DNA from: Sphingobium sp.
Lineage (GTDB): Bacteria; Pseudomonadota; Alphaproteobacteria; Sphingomonadales; Sphingomonadaceae
DNA: 64,000 nucleotides
Direction: 5' to 3'
Assembly: GCA_017745115.1 (NCBI GenBank)
Contig: JAGIAA010000011.1
Location: 4,506-68,505, forward strand
Position numbers and translations under genes: made by a program. The first letter of the stretch is position 1, and every line of letters begins with the position of its first letter. The notes below the pieces were generated by a model. That model was given only the letters and a program-made list of their open reading frames with translations, ran no database searches and had not been told where the DNA came from. Of this stretch, positions 31,873-40,449 are shown one piece after another.

Positions 31873-32997
31873 TCAGATCTCTCCGATCATCTCCGCGAGC
31901 GTCGCCAAACAGTCTCGTGCGAGCTGCTGGGACCGCTCGGGACTCCAGCCTTGTGCCGGATCGGGCAGGTCGTCATTATCCTTGAACGGCATTTCCAGCG
32001 TCATTGCGACGGCGCCGTAGCGCTCTGCGATCTGCGAGGTGGCCATGGACAGATTGGCCTTGCCCGGCGGCGCTTCGGCATAGCCAAGGCGCGTCTGGAA
32101 ATCGGGCGTGCGCACCGCCAGAAGATCGCGATATTTGCGAAATGCCGCGATCTGATCGGGGCGGATCGATGGAATGCCCTCGAAGCCGGCAAGGAACACG
32201 GCAGCGATCGCCTCGTCGCCATGCACGTCCATTGCGAAGGCGACGCCGGTCTGATCCATCCGGTTGCGCACGCACAGCACCTCGCGCGACTTCTCCGCGC
32301 TGGGGGCATGCCATTCGCGGTTGAGATTGACGCCGACCGCATTGGTTCGTAAATGACCACGGAACGAGCCATCGGGGTTCATGTTCGGCACGATATACAG
32401 CTTTGCCGCGCCCAGCAGCTTCCGCGCATGAGGATTGGCCGGATCGGTCAGCATGTCGATCGCGCCTTCCATCCACCATTCCGCCATGCTCTCGCCCGGA
32501 TGCTGGCGCGCGATGATCCAGACCGGCTTGTCGCCCGTGCCCATCTCCAGGCAGTCGATCGCGCGCCCGTCGAGCGTGGTGCCGAGTTGGCGCAGCGTCA
32601 CGCCCGGGCAGGACGCTGCCTGCGCGACAAGATCGGCATGCCGCTCGAGCGAATAGGGCGCGAAATAGGCGAACCAGGCTACGTCGCCCGCCATCGTGTA
32701 GCGCACGGTGAGCGTGCCGTTGTCTTCGCGTGCATCGTAACGGCTCGGCGCGCGTTCCCAGCGTTCGCGGTCCTCGGACACGCAGGCGGCGTAGCCGGGC
32801 CAGCCATCCGGATAGGCCGAGGCGCCCAGGCCGGTGATGCGCAGCGTCACCTCGCGGCCTGCCTCGGCAGCCACGCGAAAGTGGAACCACTGCAGGAAGT
32901 CGCTCTGTTCATCCTTGCGGATGGAGAGCGTCGCTTCGTTGCCATCGATGGCGTGGACGACGATGTTGCCGCTGTCGAAAGCTGCGTTGATCTGCAT
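31873..32997 (-). CDS. M14-family zinc carboxypeptidase
   Basis: A 374-residue protein. The N-terminal beta domain ([26 protein letters not shown]) is that of cytosolic-carboxypeptidase-like M14 enzymes; the catalytic domain has the zinc motif [13 protein letters not shown] (HxxE), [25 protein letters not shown] in part, DVHGDEA (third zinc His) and [10 protein letters not shown] with the catalytic Glu. No signal peptide is seen, so it is probably cytoplasmic. An alternative ATG at 33015 overlaps the upstream stop (ATGA) and would add six residues. The peptide substrate is unknown. Confidence 0.85.
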   Translation of the reverse strand: MQINAAFDSGNIVVHAIDGNEATLSIRKDEQSDFLQWFHFRVAAEAGREVTLRITGLGASAYPDGWPGYAACVSEDRERWERAPSRYDAREDNGTLTVRYTMAGDVAWFAYFAPYSLERHADLVAQAASCPGVTLRQLGTTLDGRAIDCLEMGTGDKPVWIIARQHPGESMAEWWMEGAIDMLTDPANPHARKLLGAAKLYIVPNMNPDGSFRGHLRTNAVGVNLNREWHAPSAEKSREVLCVRNRMDQTGVAFAMDVHGDEAIAAVFLAGFEGIPSIRPDQIAAFRKYRDLLAVRTPDFQTRLGYAEAPPGKANLSMATSQIAERYGAVAMTLEMPFKDNDDLPDPAQGWSPERSQQLARDCLATLAEMIGEI

Positions 32998-33011
32998 ATT
33001 TGAACGGCCTG

Positions 33012-33629
33012 TCATTGAATGGTGACTGTCTTGCCCGATTCGCCGGGATATTGGCGGAACAGCGCATCGGCGAGCTTGCCGGCCGCAATGCCCGGCTGCG
33101 CCGCCGGCGATCCCTGCTTGGCGGACGTTTCGGCACGGCCTTCCCACACGGCCTGATTGTCGCTCACTTTCCGGATCTGCACGCGCAACTGCGTCGTCAC
33201 GACCGGCTTGGGCTTGCCCGAGAGGTCGATGCCGATACCAACGCCGACGCCGCTGCCATAGCTCCCGGTCGAGCCGCCGACGCCGACCGAAACCGGCGAA
33301 CGCCGCTCGCGCGACGGCTCGATGGTCTCTCGCCGAATCTCCACGACGGCCCTGAACGTGGCATTCGTCGCCTTTTCATCCAGCACGAGGAAGCCGATGC
33401 GGGTCAGGTTAGCTGAGACCGCATTCGCGGTGGTGCGGAATTCGAGGCTCCCGGCATCGCGCGCCTCGGCGGGCGCAATGGTGATCGCCCCCGCCGTCGG
33501 CACCATCGGACCATTGAAAAAGCGCGTCACGTCGACCGACGGCACAGCGGTCATGCAGCCCGAAAGCGAGAGTGTCGCCGCCGCAGCGAGCGCACCTCCC
33601 AGCTTCGACCAATTGCCTCGCTTCGTCAT
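33012..33629 (-). CDS. DUF4136-type lipoprotein
   Basis: A 205-residue lipoprotein with lipobox LSGC (Cys25) and a mature domain [12 protein letters not shown]...[17 protein letters not shown] typical of DUF4136-like proteins, with a glycine-rich middle ([18 protein letters not shown]) and a C-terminal segment [15 protein letters not shown]. It is the first gene of the three-gene operon with the M14 peptidase. AGGAGAG precedes the ATG at good spacing. Function of the family is unsettled; outer membrane or periplasmic location is expected. Confidence 0.75.
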   Translation of the reverse strand: MTKRGNWSKLGGALAAAATLSLSGCMTAVPSVDVTRFFNGPMVPTAGAITIAPAEARDAGSLEFRTTANAVSANLTRIGFLVLDEKATNATFRAVVEIRRETIEPSRERRSPVSVGVGGSTGSYGSGVGVGIGIDLSGKPKPVVTTQLRVQIRKVSDNQAVWEGRAETSAKQGSPAAQPGIAAGKLADALFRQYPGESGKTVTIQ

Positions 33630-33748
33630 GATGGAACTCTCCTGTCGGTCATGCGCCCTGTCTACAGCTTGTGCCGGGAGCCTGCACCCCTCATGAACGC
33701 ACGAGTGCGGCGGACGACTCTATTTCTCGGAAATCGGGCCGCAACGCC

Positions 33749-33775
33749 TTGACTTTCGCGGGCGACCTCCATAGA
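33749..33775 (+). promoter_or_regulatory. putative rpmJ promoter
   Basis: TTGACT at 33749-33754 is followed 15 bases later by CATAGA, in the 195-base gap before rpmJ. The -35 match is good; spacing is short and the -10 weak, so this is tentative. Confidence 0.35.
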
Positions 33776-33824
33776 GGCCCGGCTTCGATTTTCAGCCATT
33801 ACACGAGATTCTGGACGCCCGATC

Positions 33825-33950
33825 ATGAAGATCCGCAATAGCCTCAAGTCCCTCAAGGACCGTCATCGCGACAATCGCGTGATTCGCCGTCGCGGGCGCA
33901 CCTACGTCATCAACAAGACGAACCGCCGTTTCAAGGCCCGCCAGGGCTAA
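33825..33950 (+). CDS. rpmJ: 50S ribosomal protein L36
   Basis: A 41-residue basic protein: [20 protein letters not shown], then [21 protein letters not shown]. This is the alphaproteobacterial form of L36 with the extended loop and without the four zinc ligands of the cysteine type. The gene stands alone, as is common in this group, and is followed by a good intrinsic terminator. It is short enough to be missed by automated calling. Confidence 0.95.
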   Translation: MKIRNSLKSLKDRHRDNRVIRRRGRTYVINKTNRRFKARQG

Positions 33951-33993
33951 GCGACACGCAGGGCCGATCGGCCTTGCCAACGGGATACGGAAC

Positions 33994-34021
33994 GCCCGGC
34001 CAGTTTCTGGTCGGGCTTTTT
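33994..34021 (+). terminator. rpmJ intrinsic terminator
   Basis: Stem GCCCGGCCAG / CTGGTCGGGC (one G-U pair), loop TTT, followed by TTTTT. It starts 44 bases after the rpmJ stop. Confidence 0.9.
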
Positions 34022-34070
34022 GTCGTCTCGTGAACGGGCAGAGAAGTGCCGCGTGCCCCGTGCAGTGTAT

Positions 34071-34631
34071 CTAACCTCCTACGGCCTTAGCCGCTCCCAG
34101 ATGAGCGCTCCATCCGTCGATCAGGATATCGAGCGCGACGACGAAACTGTCGCGATCGGAACCGACGGCATGCGGGGTGGCGGATCGCAATGTCGTCCAG
34201 CCCGTCACCAGCGCTTGCACCGAACGCTGGGCAACAACGGCCCGCGCCTTCGGCAATCCCAGGGTGGAGAGCGTATGAAGGACGCGGTCAAGCGCCTCCT
34301 CCGCAAGGCTGGCCTGGGGGCGAGCGATGACGATGAGCTGTCGCGCATCGGTGATGGTGATTTGGGCATCCCAAAGCGACAGGCCGAAATCATGCAGCCA
34401 TGTACGCCAGTCCGCTGAAGGAGGGATCGCGTCTAAGCACGCTCGGAAGATGGAGGCCGACATGAGCCCAAGGAGCGTCTCTTTATCTTTCACGTGCCAG
34501 TAGAGTGAGGAGACCGTGACGCCCAGGCGTGCCGCGACTTTGCGCAGACTGACTGCATCCAGCCCCTCCTCGGTGAGCAGAGCCACGGCTTCGCGGACGA
34601 TCTGATTCTGATCCAGCTTTGAAAAGGACAT
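34071..34631 (-). CDS. TetR-family transcriptional regulator
   Basis: A 186-residue repressor. The N-terminal helix-turn-helix (IVREAVALLTEEGLDAVSLRKVAARLGVTVSSLYWHVKDKETLL, here in pieces) is of the TetR type and close to TetR itself around SLYWHVKDKETLLGLM; the C-terminal helical domain would bind the inducer. It is divergent from the Rieske oxygenase gene with an 79-base gap holding a good -35 and a perfect palindrome, so it most likely represses that gene and itself. ATG 34631 is chosen because the HTH begins soon after. Confidence 0.85.
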   Translation of the reverse strand: MSFSKLDQNQIVREAVALLTEEGLDAVSLRKVAARLGVTVSSLYWHVKDKETLLGLMSASIFRACLDAIPPSADWRTWLHDFGLSLWDAQITITDARQLIVIARPQASLAEEALDRVLHTLSTLGLPKARAVVAQRSVQALVTGWTTLRSATPHAVGSDRDSFVVALDILIDGWSAHLGAAKAVGG

Positions 34632-34640
34632 GAAGCTGCC

Positions 34641-34690
34641 TTGACACCAAGTGGCCCGAAAAGCATTACACACAAAACGAACATTGTTCG
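34641..34690 (+). promoter_or_regulatory. promoter and TetR-type operator of the Rieske operon
   Basis: TTGACA at 34641-34646 is a consensus -35. About 17 bases on comes an A/T-rich stretch (CATTAC), a weak -10. At 34678-34690 lies the perfect palindrome CGAACATTGTTCG, similar in style to TetR-family sites, placed to block the promoter and just upstream of both starts. Confidence 0.6.
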
Positions 34691-34710
34691 ATTAGAAAAT
34701 GGAGAGAGGC

Positions 34711-35754
34711 ATGTACCCTTTCAAAACCGGCAGCTTCGCTCCCCTTAACGGCTGGTATGTCGCCGCCTTCGTCGAGGAGATCGGCGAGGCATTGCTTTCG
34801 CGATGGATCCTGAACCAGCCGGTCGTGCTCTACCGAAAGGCCGACGGCACTGCTGTCGCCGTGAACGGCCGTTGCCCGCATCGCCATTATCCGCTCGGCG
34901 CGAGCAAGCGCGTCGGCGACGCGATCCAGTGCGGCTATCACGGCATCACCTTCGGCGCGGACGGCAAGTGCACCTTCGTGCCCAGCCAGGTCGCGATTCC
35001 CGGCGTCTATACGATTCCCGCCTATCCGCTCGTCGAACGCGGTCTGTGGGCATTTATCTGGATGGGAGACCCGGACGAGGCGGACGAGGCACTGATTCCC
35101 ACGCTGGAGGAAATCGGCTTCGGTCTGCCCGGCCAGATTCCCGAGGCCTTTTACTACCGCCACGTCAACGGCCGCTACCAGCTGCTCAACGACAATCTGC
35201 TCGACCTGACCCACCTCGGCTATCTGCATGGCACATCGATCGGCACGCAGGCTGACGCCGAGACGCCGGAAGTGCGCGACCTCAGCGAACGCCGCCTCTC
35301 CAGCCGGCGCTATATGAAGGAGACGCACCTGCCGCCGAGCTACCGCGCGCTGCTCGAGTATGAAGGACTGGTCGATCGCGTCTCGGGCATGGACTTCTAC
35401 TTTCCCGGTTTTCATGCCGGCCTCGCCGAGGTCAGCATTGCAACGAGCCAGCCGGGCGGCGGCGAAGTTCTCTCGGCCAACCGCGTCTGGCACGCCGTGA
35501 CACCGGGCACCCGGACGACCGCCAATTACTTCTTCGCGATGAGCTCGCATTCGATGGAAGCCCTCGCCAGCGCGCGTACGAACCTCGCGCCCGTGATCGA
35601 CGAGGATGTATTCGCGACCGAGGAGATCGAGAAGATCGTCAACACGCTCGACACGATCCCGCCGGAACTGATGCTGAAAAGCGACCAGACCGCGGTGATG
35701 GGTCGCCGCGTCTTGCAGGCGATGATGGACCGTGAGATGGCAAGCCAGGATTGA
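34711..35754 (+). CDS. Rieske non-heme iron oxygenase, alpha subunit (VanA-type)
   Basis: A 347-residue oxygenase. The Rieske cluster ligands are Cys55-x-His57 and Cys74-x2-His77 (CPHRHYPLG, CGYHG). The mononuclear iron motif NLLDLTHLGYLH has His168 and His173. The plan and length resemble vanillate O-demethylase and dicamba/PAH O-demethylase oxygenases. It would hydroxylate a methyl or ring carbon of an aromatic acid using electrons from a reductase, but no reductase or ferredoxin gene is adjacent. Start 34711 has GGAGAG upstream; ATG 34699 is within that element. Regulated by the divergent TetR. Substrate unknown. Confidence 0.85.
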   Translation: MYPFKTGSFAPLNGWYVAAFVEEIGEALLSRWILNQPVVLYRKADGTAVAVNGRCPHRHYPLGASKRVGDAIQCGYHGITFGADGKCTFVPSQVAIPGVYTIPAYPLVERGLWAFIWMGDPDEADEALIPTLEEIGFGLPGQIPEAFYYRHVNGRYQLLNDNLLDLTHLGYLHGTSIGTQADAETPEVRDLSERRLSSRRYMKETHLPPSYRALLEYEGLVDRVSGMDFYFPGFHAGLAEVSIATSQPGGGEVLSANRVWHAVTPGTRTTANYFFAMSSHSMEALASARTNLAPVIDEDVFATEEIEKIVNTLDTIPPELMLKSDQTAVMGRRVLQAMMDREMASQD

Positions 35755-35769
35755 GCAGGAGAGAGCGCG

Positions 35770-36381
35770 ATGAACCGTTTCGAGCAAGCCGTCTATGACT
35801 GCATGAAGCCGACGGAAGCGCTGTACGAGCGCACCACCAATCCCCTGCACAAGGCGATCCTGCTCAACTTCTGGCGGCATGTGCATCTCGAGGGCGCCGG
35901 GCTTTACGACCAGATCTGCTCGGACGACATGATGGTCTCCGAGCCGGAATATCGCATCACCTGGGGCGCCAATCCCGCCGTCATCCACGGCCGCGAAGGG
36001 GTGAAGACCTTCTACAACAGCGTCGGCGAGGCCGTGCTGTGGAACTCGGACGATCTGATCGCGGTCGCCGACTGGGGCATTGCCGACGAACTCACCTTCA
36101 ACATCCTCGCGCCCGGCTTCGTCCTCCAGGCGCTAGGCTATGCCGTACCCGATGCCGACAAGCATTATCATACGGCCAGCCGCCAGGCCTTCATCTGGCC
36201 GTACGACGAAAAGGCGCGGCTCAAGGGCGAGAATCTCTACGAGGACAAGACGAGCCTGACCTGGACCGAGGTCGACCCCTCCGAGTTGATCACCGCAGCC
36301 CGCGTCAAGGAGATCCAGAAAGAGCTTCTGGACGCGCTGCATGCCCGCTTCGGCGAGAATTTCTGGCTCTATCGCCCCTAG
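35770..36381 (+). CDS. SnoaL/NTF2-like protein of the Rieske operon
   Basis: A 203-residue soluble protein, 15 bases downstream of the Rieske gene with AGGAGAGAG before its ATG, so co-transcribed. Segments ERTTNPLHKAILLNFWRHVHLE, PAVIHGREGVKTFYNSVGEAVLW and IAVADWGIADELTFN suggest a cone-shaped NTF2/SnoaL-like fold (helix, then curved sheet). I cannot assign a precise function. A role in the same pathway, as a small accessory or isomerase-like protein, is an inference from context. Confidence 0.7.
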   Translation: MNRFEQAVYDCMKPTEALYERTTNPLHKAILLNFWRHVHLEGAGLYDQICSDDMMVSEPEYRITWGANPAVIHGREGVKTFYNSVGEAVLWNSDDLIAVADWGIADELTFNILAPGFVLQALGYAVPDADKHYHTASRQAFIWPYDEKARLKGENLYEDKTSLTWTEVDPSELITAARVKEIQKELLDALHARFGENFWLYRP

Positions 36382-36408
36382 CGGGAGACGCGGCCGGCGA
36401 TCGGGCCC

Positions 36409-36585
36409 TTAGGCCTCAACGTCGATGCCATATTGGCGCAGGGTCTTGTCGATATCGGCGATCCGTCCAACCCAGTCCTGAATCTGCTCGACGTCACCAT
36501 GATCGATGGCGGCGTCGAGCCGCTGTTCGGCGACCGACCGCAAATGCATCATTTCTTCCAGCGGATCCGGAATGTCGTCGAGCAC
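36409..36585 (-). CDS. small acidic unknown protein
   Basis: A 58-residue reading frame starting at GTG 36585 with AAAGGA upstream: LDDIPDPLEEMMHLRSVAEQ, then RLDAAIDHGDVEQIQDWVG and IADIDKTLRQYGIDVEA. It is a short helical protein without membrane segments and unlike any family I can name. A longer form from ATG 36654 adds an odd Phe/Trp-rich segment and is less likely. Confidence 0.5.
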   Translation of the reverse strand: MLDDIPDPLEEMMHLRSVAEQRLDAAIDHGDVEQIQDWVGRIADIDKTLRQYGIDVEA

Positions 36586-36691
36586 TGCTTTGTCCTTTCT
36601 TCCAGCGACAACAATGCATTGCTCGAAAAAAGGATGCCAAAAATTTGACGCCAAGCGCCGTCGCAGTCTCAGCCATTCGCATGCTCATGAT

Positions 36692-36713
36692 CATATAAAG
36701 AATTCTTTATATG
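36692..36713. promoter_or_regulatory. 22-bp perfect palindrome upstream of metE-like gene
   Basis: A perfect inverted repeat with half-site CATATAAAGAA and its mirror, in A/T-rich DNA 65 bases upstream of the MetE-like start. It resembles operators of ArsR-family SAH/SAM-responsive regulators (SahR) that control methionine genes in proteobacteria. TTGACATAAG (from 36719) follows it and may be part of the promoter. Confidence 0.6.
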
Positions 36714-36777
36714 TTGCTTGACATAAGGGCTGCGGGCGCGTTTAAGCGCCTCGATATCCCGCAAGCGGAGAACCCTC

Positions 36778-37893
36778 ATGACGTCCAAGCCCCCTTTCCA
36801 TGCCGATCATGTCGGCTCGTTCCTCCGCCCCAAGTCTGTGCTCGATGCGCGCGACGCCTTCGCCGCCGGCACCATCGACAAGGCTGCCCTGCGCGCCGTC
36901 GAGGATGAAGCGATCAAGGGTGTCGTGAAATGGCAGGAGGCCCTCGGCCTCAAGTCGATCACGGACGGCGAATATCGCCGCAAGTTCTTCCACACCGACT
37001 TCCTGCTGCAGCTCGACGGCATCGAGGAGCACGGCGGCATGGAAGTGCAGTTCCAGAACGCCATCGGCAAGGACGTGCATTTCGCACCGCCCAAGATGGT
37101 CGTGACCGGCAAGATCAAGCACGCCAAGCCGATCCAGCGCGCCGACTATGAGTATCTGGCCAGCGTCGTCAGCGAGACGCCCAAGGTCACCATCCCCTCG
37201 CCGACGATGCTGCACTTCCGCGCCGGCCGCGAAGGCATTAGCGAGCAGGCCTATCCGGACATGGCCGAGTTCTTCGCGGACGTGGGCGCCGCCTATCGCG
37301 ATGAGATCGCCGACCTGGTCGATGCCGGCTGCCGCTACCTGCAGCTCGACGACACCAACCTCGCCTATCTCTGCGACGACAAGCAGCGCGAGAATGCCCG
37401 CAAGCGCGGCCTCGATCCCGACGACCTGCCGCGTCACTATGCCAAGATGATCAACGACGCGATCGCCGACGTGCCGGACGACATGGTCACCGGCGTGCAC
37501 CTGTGCCGCGGCAATTTCCGTTCGAGCTGGGCGGCCGAGGGCGGTTACGAACCGGTCGCGGACATCATGTTCAACCATTTGAACATCGACAGCTTCTTCC
37601 TCGAATATGACGATCCGCGCTCGGGCGATTTCGCGCCGCTGCGCTTCGTCCCCAAGGGCAAGACCATCGTGCTCGGCCTGGTCACCACCAAGCTCGGCGA
37701 CCTCGAGACCAAGGACGAGATCAAGCGCCGCATCGACGAAGCGACCAAATATATCGCGCTCGACCAGCTCGCCCTGTCGCCGCAGTGCGGTTTCGCCTCG
37801 ACCGTGCACGGCAACGACATCGAAGTCGAGCAGCAGGCCGCCAAGATGCGCCTGGTGCTGGACGTCGCCGAAGAGGTCTGGGGCAAGGACTGA
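36778..37893 (+). CDS. MetE-like cobalamin-independent methionine synthase family protein
   Basis: A 371-residue protein equal to the catalytic (C-terminal) half of MetE: FHADHVGSFLRPKSVLDAR, SITDGEYRRKFFHTDF, LQLDDTNLAYL, MVTGVHLCRGNFRSSW (zinc His and Cys) and SPQCGFAST (second zinc Cys). These short forms (YxjG/YxjH type) transfer a methyl group to homocysteine but often use donors other than polyglutamylated methyl-THF. A perfect palindrome upstream points to control by a SAH/SAM-type regulator. It is followed by a two-way terminator. Full length for this group. Confidence 0.85.
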   Translation: MTSKPPFHADHVGSFLRPKSVLDARDAFAAGTIDKAALRAVEDEAIKGVVKWQEALGLKSITDGEYRRKFFHTDFLLQLDGIEEHGGMEVQFQNAIGKDVHFAPPKMVVTGKIKHAKPIQRADYEYLASVVSETPKVTIPSPTMLHFRAGREGISEQAYPDMAEFFADVGAAYRDEIADLVDAGCRYLQLDDTNLAYLCDDKQRENARKRGLDPDDLPRHYAKMINDAIADVPDDMVTGVHLCRGNFRSSWAAEGGYEPVADIMFNHLNIDSFFLEYDDPRSGDFAPLRFVPKGKTIVLGLVTTKLGDLETKDEIKRRIDEATKYIALDQLALSPQCGFASTVHGNDIEVEQQAAKMRLVLDVAEEVWGKD

Positions 37894-37916
37894 GCTTCAG
37901 CGCAACCGATCAAAAC

Positions 37917-37952
37917 AAAAGGGGCTCGGAGGCAATTCCTCCGGGCCCTTTT
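37917..37952. terminator. bidirectional terminator between metE-like gene and pyk
   Basis: AAAA, then stem GGGGCTCGGAGG / CCTCCGGGCCC with loop CAATT, then TTTT. It serves both the plus-strand gene ending at 37893 and the minus-strand pyk ending at 37984. Confidence 0.9.
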
Positions 37953-37983
37953 CGCAAGCAGCGTCTTCGACGCGGACGCCTCG

Positions 37984-39441
37984 TCAGCCGTCCGTGTGCC
38001 CCTTGAGTTCGTCGCCTCTGATGGTGGCAACATGGAGCACGTTGGTCGAGCCCGGCGTGCCGAAGGGGACGCCGGCGAGGATGATGATCTTGTCGCCACC
38101 TGCCGCCAGTTCGGTGCGCAGCGCAAAGCGCTTGGCCTTGGCGATCATCTCCTCGAAGCTGCCGATATCCTTGGTGCGCACGGCATGGACGCCCCACATG
38201 AGGCCCATGCGCCGCGCCGTGTCCTGTCGAGGCGTGAGCGCGAGGATCGGCACGCCCGGCCGCTCGCGGGCGACCCGCCGCACCGTGCTGCCCGATGAGG
38301 TGAAGCAGACGATCAGCTTGGCGGTCACATTGGTGCTGATCGAGTGGGCCGCTTCGGCAAGCGCGTCGGCCGTGGTCGGATCGGGCAATGTCTTGGTGAA
38401 GTGGAGCCGGTCGAGATAGCCGGGATCATGCTCGACGCTGTGAGCAATCGAATCCATCATCGCGACGGCCTGCTCGGGCCAGTCGCCCGCAGCCGTCTCG
38501 GCCGAGAGCATGATCGCGTCGGCGCCGTCATAGACCGCCGTCGCCACGTCCGAGACCTCGGCGCGCGTCGGCGTCGGTGCCTTGATCATCGATTCCAGCA
38601 TCTGCGTTGCCACGACGACCGGCTTGCCCAGCCGGCGAGCGCCTTCGACGATTTGCTTCTGCAGCGGCGGCACGGCCTGCGGCGGAAGTTCGACGCCGAG
38701 ATCGCCGCGCGCGACCATCACCGCGTCACACAGTTCGAGGATCTCCCCAAGCCGGTCGATGGCCGCGGGCTTCTCGATCTTGGCCATCAAATGTCCATAG
38801 CCACCCATCAGCTTGCGCGCTTCAGCCAAATCCTCCGGGCGCTGCACAAAGCTCAAAGCGATCCAGTCGACCCCCTGCTCGAGCGCGAACGCGAGGTCGC
38901 GCCGGTCCTTGTCGGTCAGCGCGGCCATCGGCACGACGACATCCGGCACGTTTACGCCCTTGCGCTCCGACAGGGCGCCGCCGACTTCCACTTTCGTCTC
39001 GATCGTCTGGTCGCTCACGGCCTGCACGCGCAACACCAGCTTGCCGTCGTCAAGCAACAGGCGGCTGCCGGTTTCGAGCGCCGCGAAAATCTCGGGATGC
39101 GGCAGGTTCACACGGGTCGCGTCACCGGGCGCGCTGTTCTTGTCGAGCTGGAACTTGGCGCCCGCCTTCAGCGTCACCGGACCCTTCTCGAAGGTTCCGA
39201 TGCGCAGCTTGGGGCCCTGCAGGTCGGCCAGGATGGTGGTCGAGCGGCTGAATTCCTTCTCGAGCCCGCGAATCAACGCGACATTCGCGGCATGGACCTC
39301 ATGGAGGCCGTGGCTCATATTCAGGCGGAAGGCATCGGCGCCGGCGAGGAACAGCCGGCGGATCATCTCCTCGCTGCTGCTCGCGGGGCCCAGCGTCGCG
39401 AGGATGCGGACCTTGCGGGAACGCGGAGCAAGCTTCTTCAT
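37984..39441 (-). CDS. pyk: pyruvate kinase
   Basis: A 485-residue enzyme: KVRILATLGPASSSEEMI, FRLNMSHGLHEVH, ILADLQGPKLRIG, SFVQRPEDLAEAR, LMAKIEKPAAIDRL, MVARGDLGVELPP and ATQMLESMI are all classical pyruvate kinase motifs; the C-terminal domain has FTSSGSTVRRVARERPG. It converts phosphoenolpyruvate and ADP to pyruvate and ATP. ATG 39441 is chosen over a TTG at 39453. Confidence 0.96.
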   Translation of the reverse strand: MKKLAPRSRKVRILATLGPASSSEEMIRRLFLAGADAFRLNMSHGLHEVHAANVALIRGLEKEFSRSTTILADLQGPKLRIGTFEKGPVTLKAGAKFQLDKNSAPGDATRVNLPHPEIFAALETGSRLLLDDGKLVLRVQAVSDQTIETKVEVGGALSERKGVNVPDVVVPMAALTDKDRRDLAFALEQGVDWIALSFVQRPEDLAEARKLMGGYGHLMAKIEKPAAIDRLGEILELCDAVMVARGDLGVELPPQAVPPLQKQIVEGARRLGKPVVVATQMLESMIKAPTPTRAEVSDVATAVYDGADAIMLSAETAAGDWPEQAVAMMDSIAHSVEHDPGYLDRLHFTKTLPDPTTADALAEAAHSISTNVTAKLIVCFTSSGSTVRRVARERPGVPILALTPRQDTARRMGLMWGVHAVRTKDIGSFEEMIAKAKRFALRTELAAGGDKIIILAGVPFGTPGSTNVLHVATIRGDELKGHTDG

Positions 39442-39564
39442 GATAAGCGACAACCTCTTGCGAAGCCCGCCGCTCTATCCAAATGGGTCTTTTGGGCCCT
39501 AATGGAAACGAACGGCACGGGGCCTATGGTGCTGCGTTCCCAGCTGCACGACAAGGAAGCGACA

Positions 39565-39876
39565 ATGAACGACCGATCAATGGCGATAGAGACGCTCGAT
39601 GACAAGATAGCGGCAGCAGCTTTCCGGCGGCTCGTTACGCATTTGCAGCACCGGACCGACGCGCAGAATGTCGATCTCATGGGGCTGGCCGGCTTTTGCC
39701 GCAATTGTCTGTCGGACTGGATACAGGAAGAGGCGGACGGCGCGCTGGACAAGGACAGCGCACGCGCGATCATCTACGGCATGCCTCAGAGCGAATGGAA
39801 AGCGCGCTACCAGGCGGAGGCAACGCCCGAACAGCTCGAACGGATGAAGGAAAGCGTCGCAAAAAACCGGCATTGA
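39565..39876 (+). CDS. DUF1244 protein
   Basis: A 103-residue protein with the DUF1244 pattern: AFRRLVTHLQHRTDAQNVDL, MGLAGFCRNCLSDWIQEEAD and YGMPQSEWKARYQ. The CRNC motif and compact size are typical of this alphaproteobacterial family, which has no confirmed role. AAGGAAG precedes the ATG. It is divergent from pyk. Confidence 0.9.
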   Translation: MNDRSMAIETLDDKIAAAAFRRLVTHLQHRTDAQNVDLMGLAGFCRNCLSDWIQEEADGALDKDSARAIIYGMPQSEWKARYQAEATPEQLERMKESVAKNRH

Positions 39877-39983
39877 CGCTACGTTTTGCGCCGGCGTTCA
39901 ATCGAAAGGATGAGTGGCGCGGTAACGGCCTGTTGAGCATGACTGCATTAGATTGACCTCAACCCAAAAAAGGTCGCCACGTC

Positions 39984-40433
39984 ATGCAGAATTTCGTCGA
40001 ACTGTTGAAGGATCACGCGCTGATCCTCTCCGCCACCAAGTCGCTTACGGCCATCACCCGGGCATCGACGGCCGACGGCAGCGCCGCGTTCGCGTCGCTT
40101 CGCCAGCTCGCGCGGTTGCTGGACAATCATCTGCGCGCGGAAGCCGAGTTCATCAACGCCGAAAATCACTTCGGCAAGGGCGATTTCGCGGCGTTGGCCG
40201 AGCAGCACGGCGAGCGGTTCGACGATCTCGTCGGGGAATGGAGCACCTATCTGCTCGAATGGACCGAGGAGAATATCCGAGCCGACTGGCCGACGTTCGT
40301 CGAGGCAACGGATTGGATGGTCGGGCGCCTGGCCGAACAGGTCGAGGCGGAGAACCAGTCCCTCTATCCCGCGGCGCTTCGCTACGGCCTCATTCGCCTG
40401 CTGCCCGAGAAGCACGGCGCGACCGCGGCCTGA
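39984..40433 (+). CDS. hemerythrin-like protein
   Basis: A 149-residue helical protein with His-rich helix ends: ELLKDHALIL (His11), LARLLDNHLRAEAEFINAE (His and Glu ligand pattern) and EQVEAENQSLYPAALRYG. It has the layout of hemerythrin-like proteins but not a complete set of canonical ligands, so iron binding is uncertain. It is related to the two proteins at 54985-55948 (shared W-T/E-N-W/Y-P layout). Neighbour of an STAS-like gene 16 bases downstream. Confidence 0.65.
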   Translation: MQNFVELLKDHALILSATKSLTAITRASTADGSAAFASLRQLARLLDNHLRAEAEFINAENHFGKGDFAALAEQHGERFDDLVGEWSTYLLEWTEENIRADWPTFVEATDWMVGRLAEQVEAENQSLYPAALRYGLIRLLPEKHGATAA

Positions 40434-40449
40434 GCGGCAAGAATCCGCC

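Noticed and set aside
36506..36721. 71-codon plus-strand frame upstream of the metE-like gene
   Set aside because: Overlaps the small minus-strand gene and runs through the 22-bp palindrome; Ser/His-rich with no ribosome site.
36778..37893. Considered whether the MetE-like gene is the tetrahydrofolate O-demethylase LigM
   Set aside because: LigM belongs to the GcvT fold; this protein has the zinc motifs and barrel of the MetE C-terminal half.
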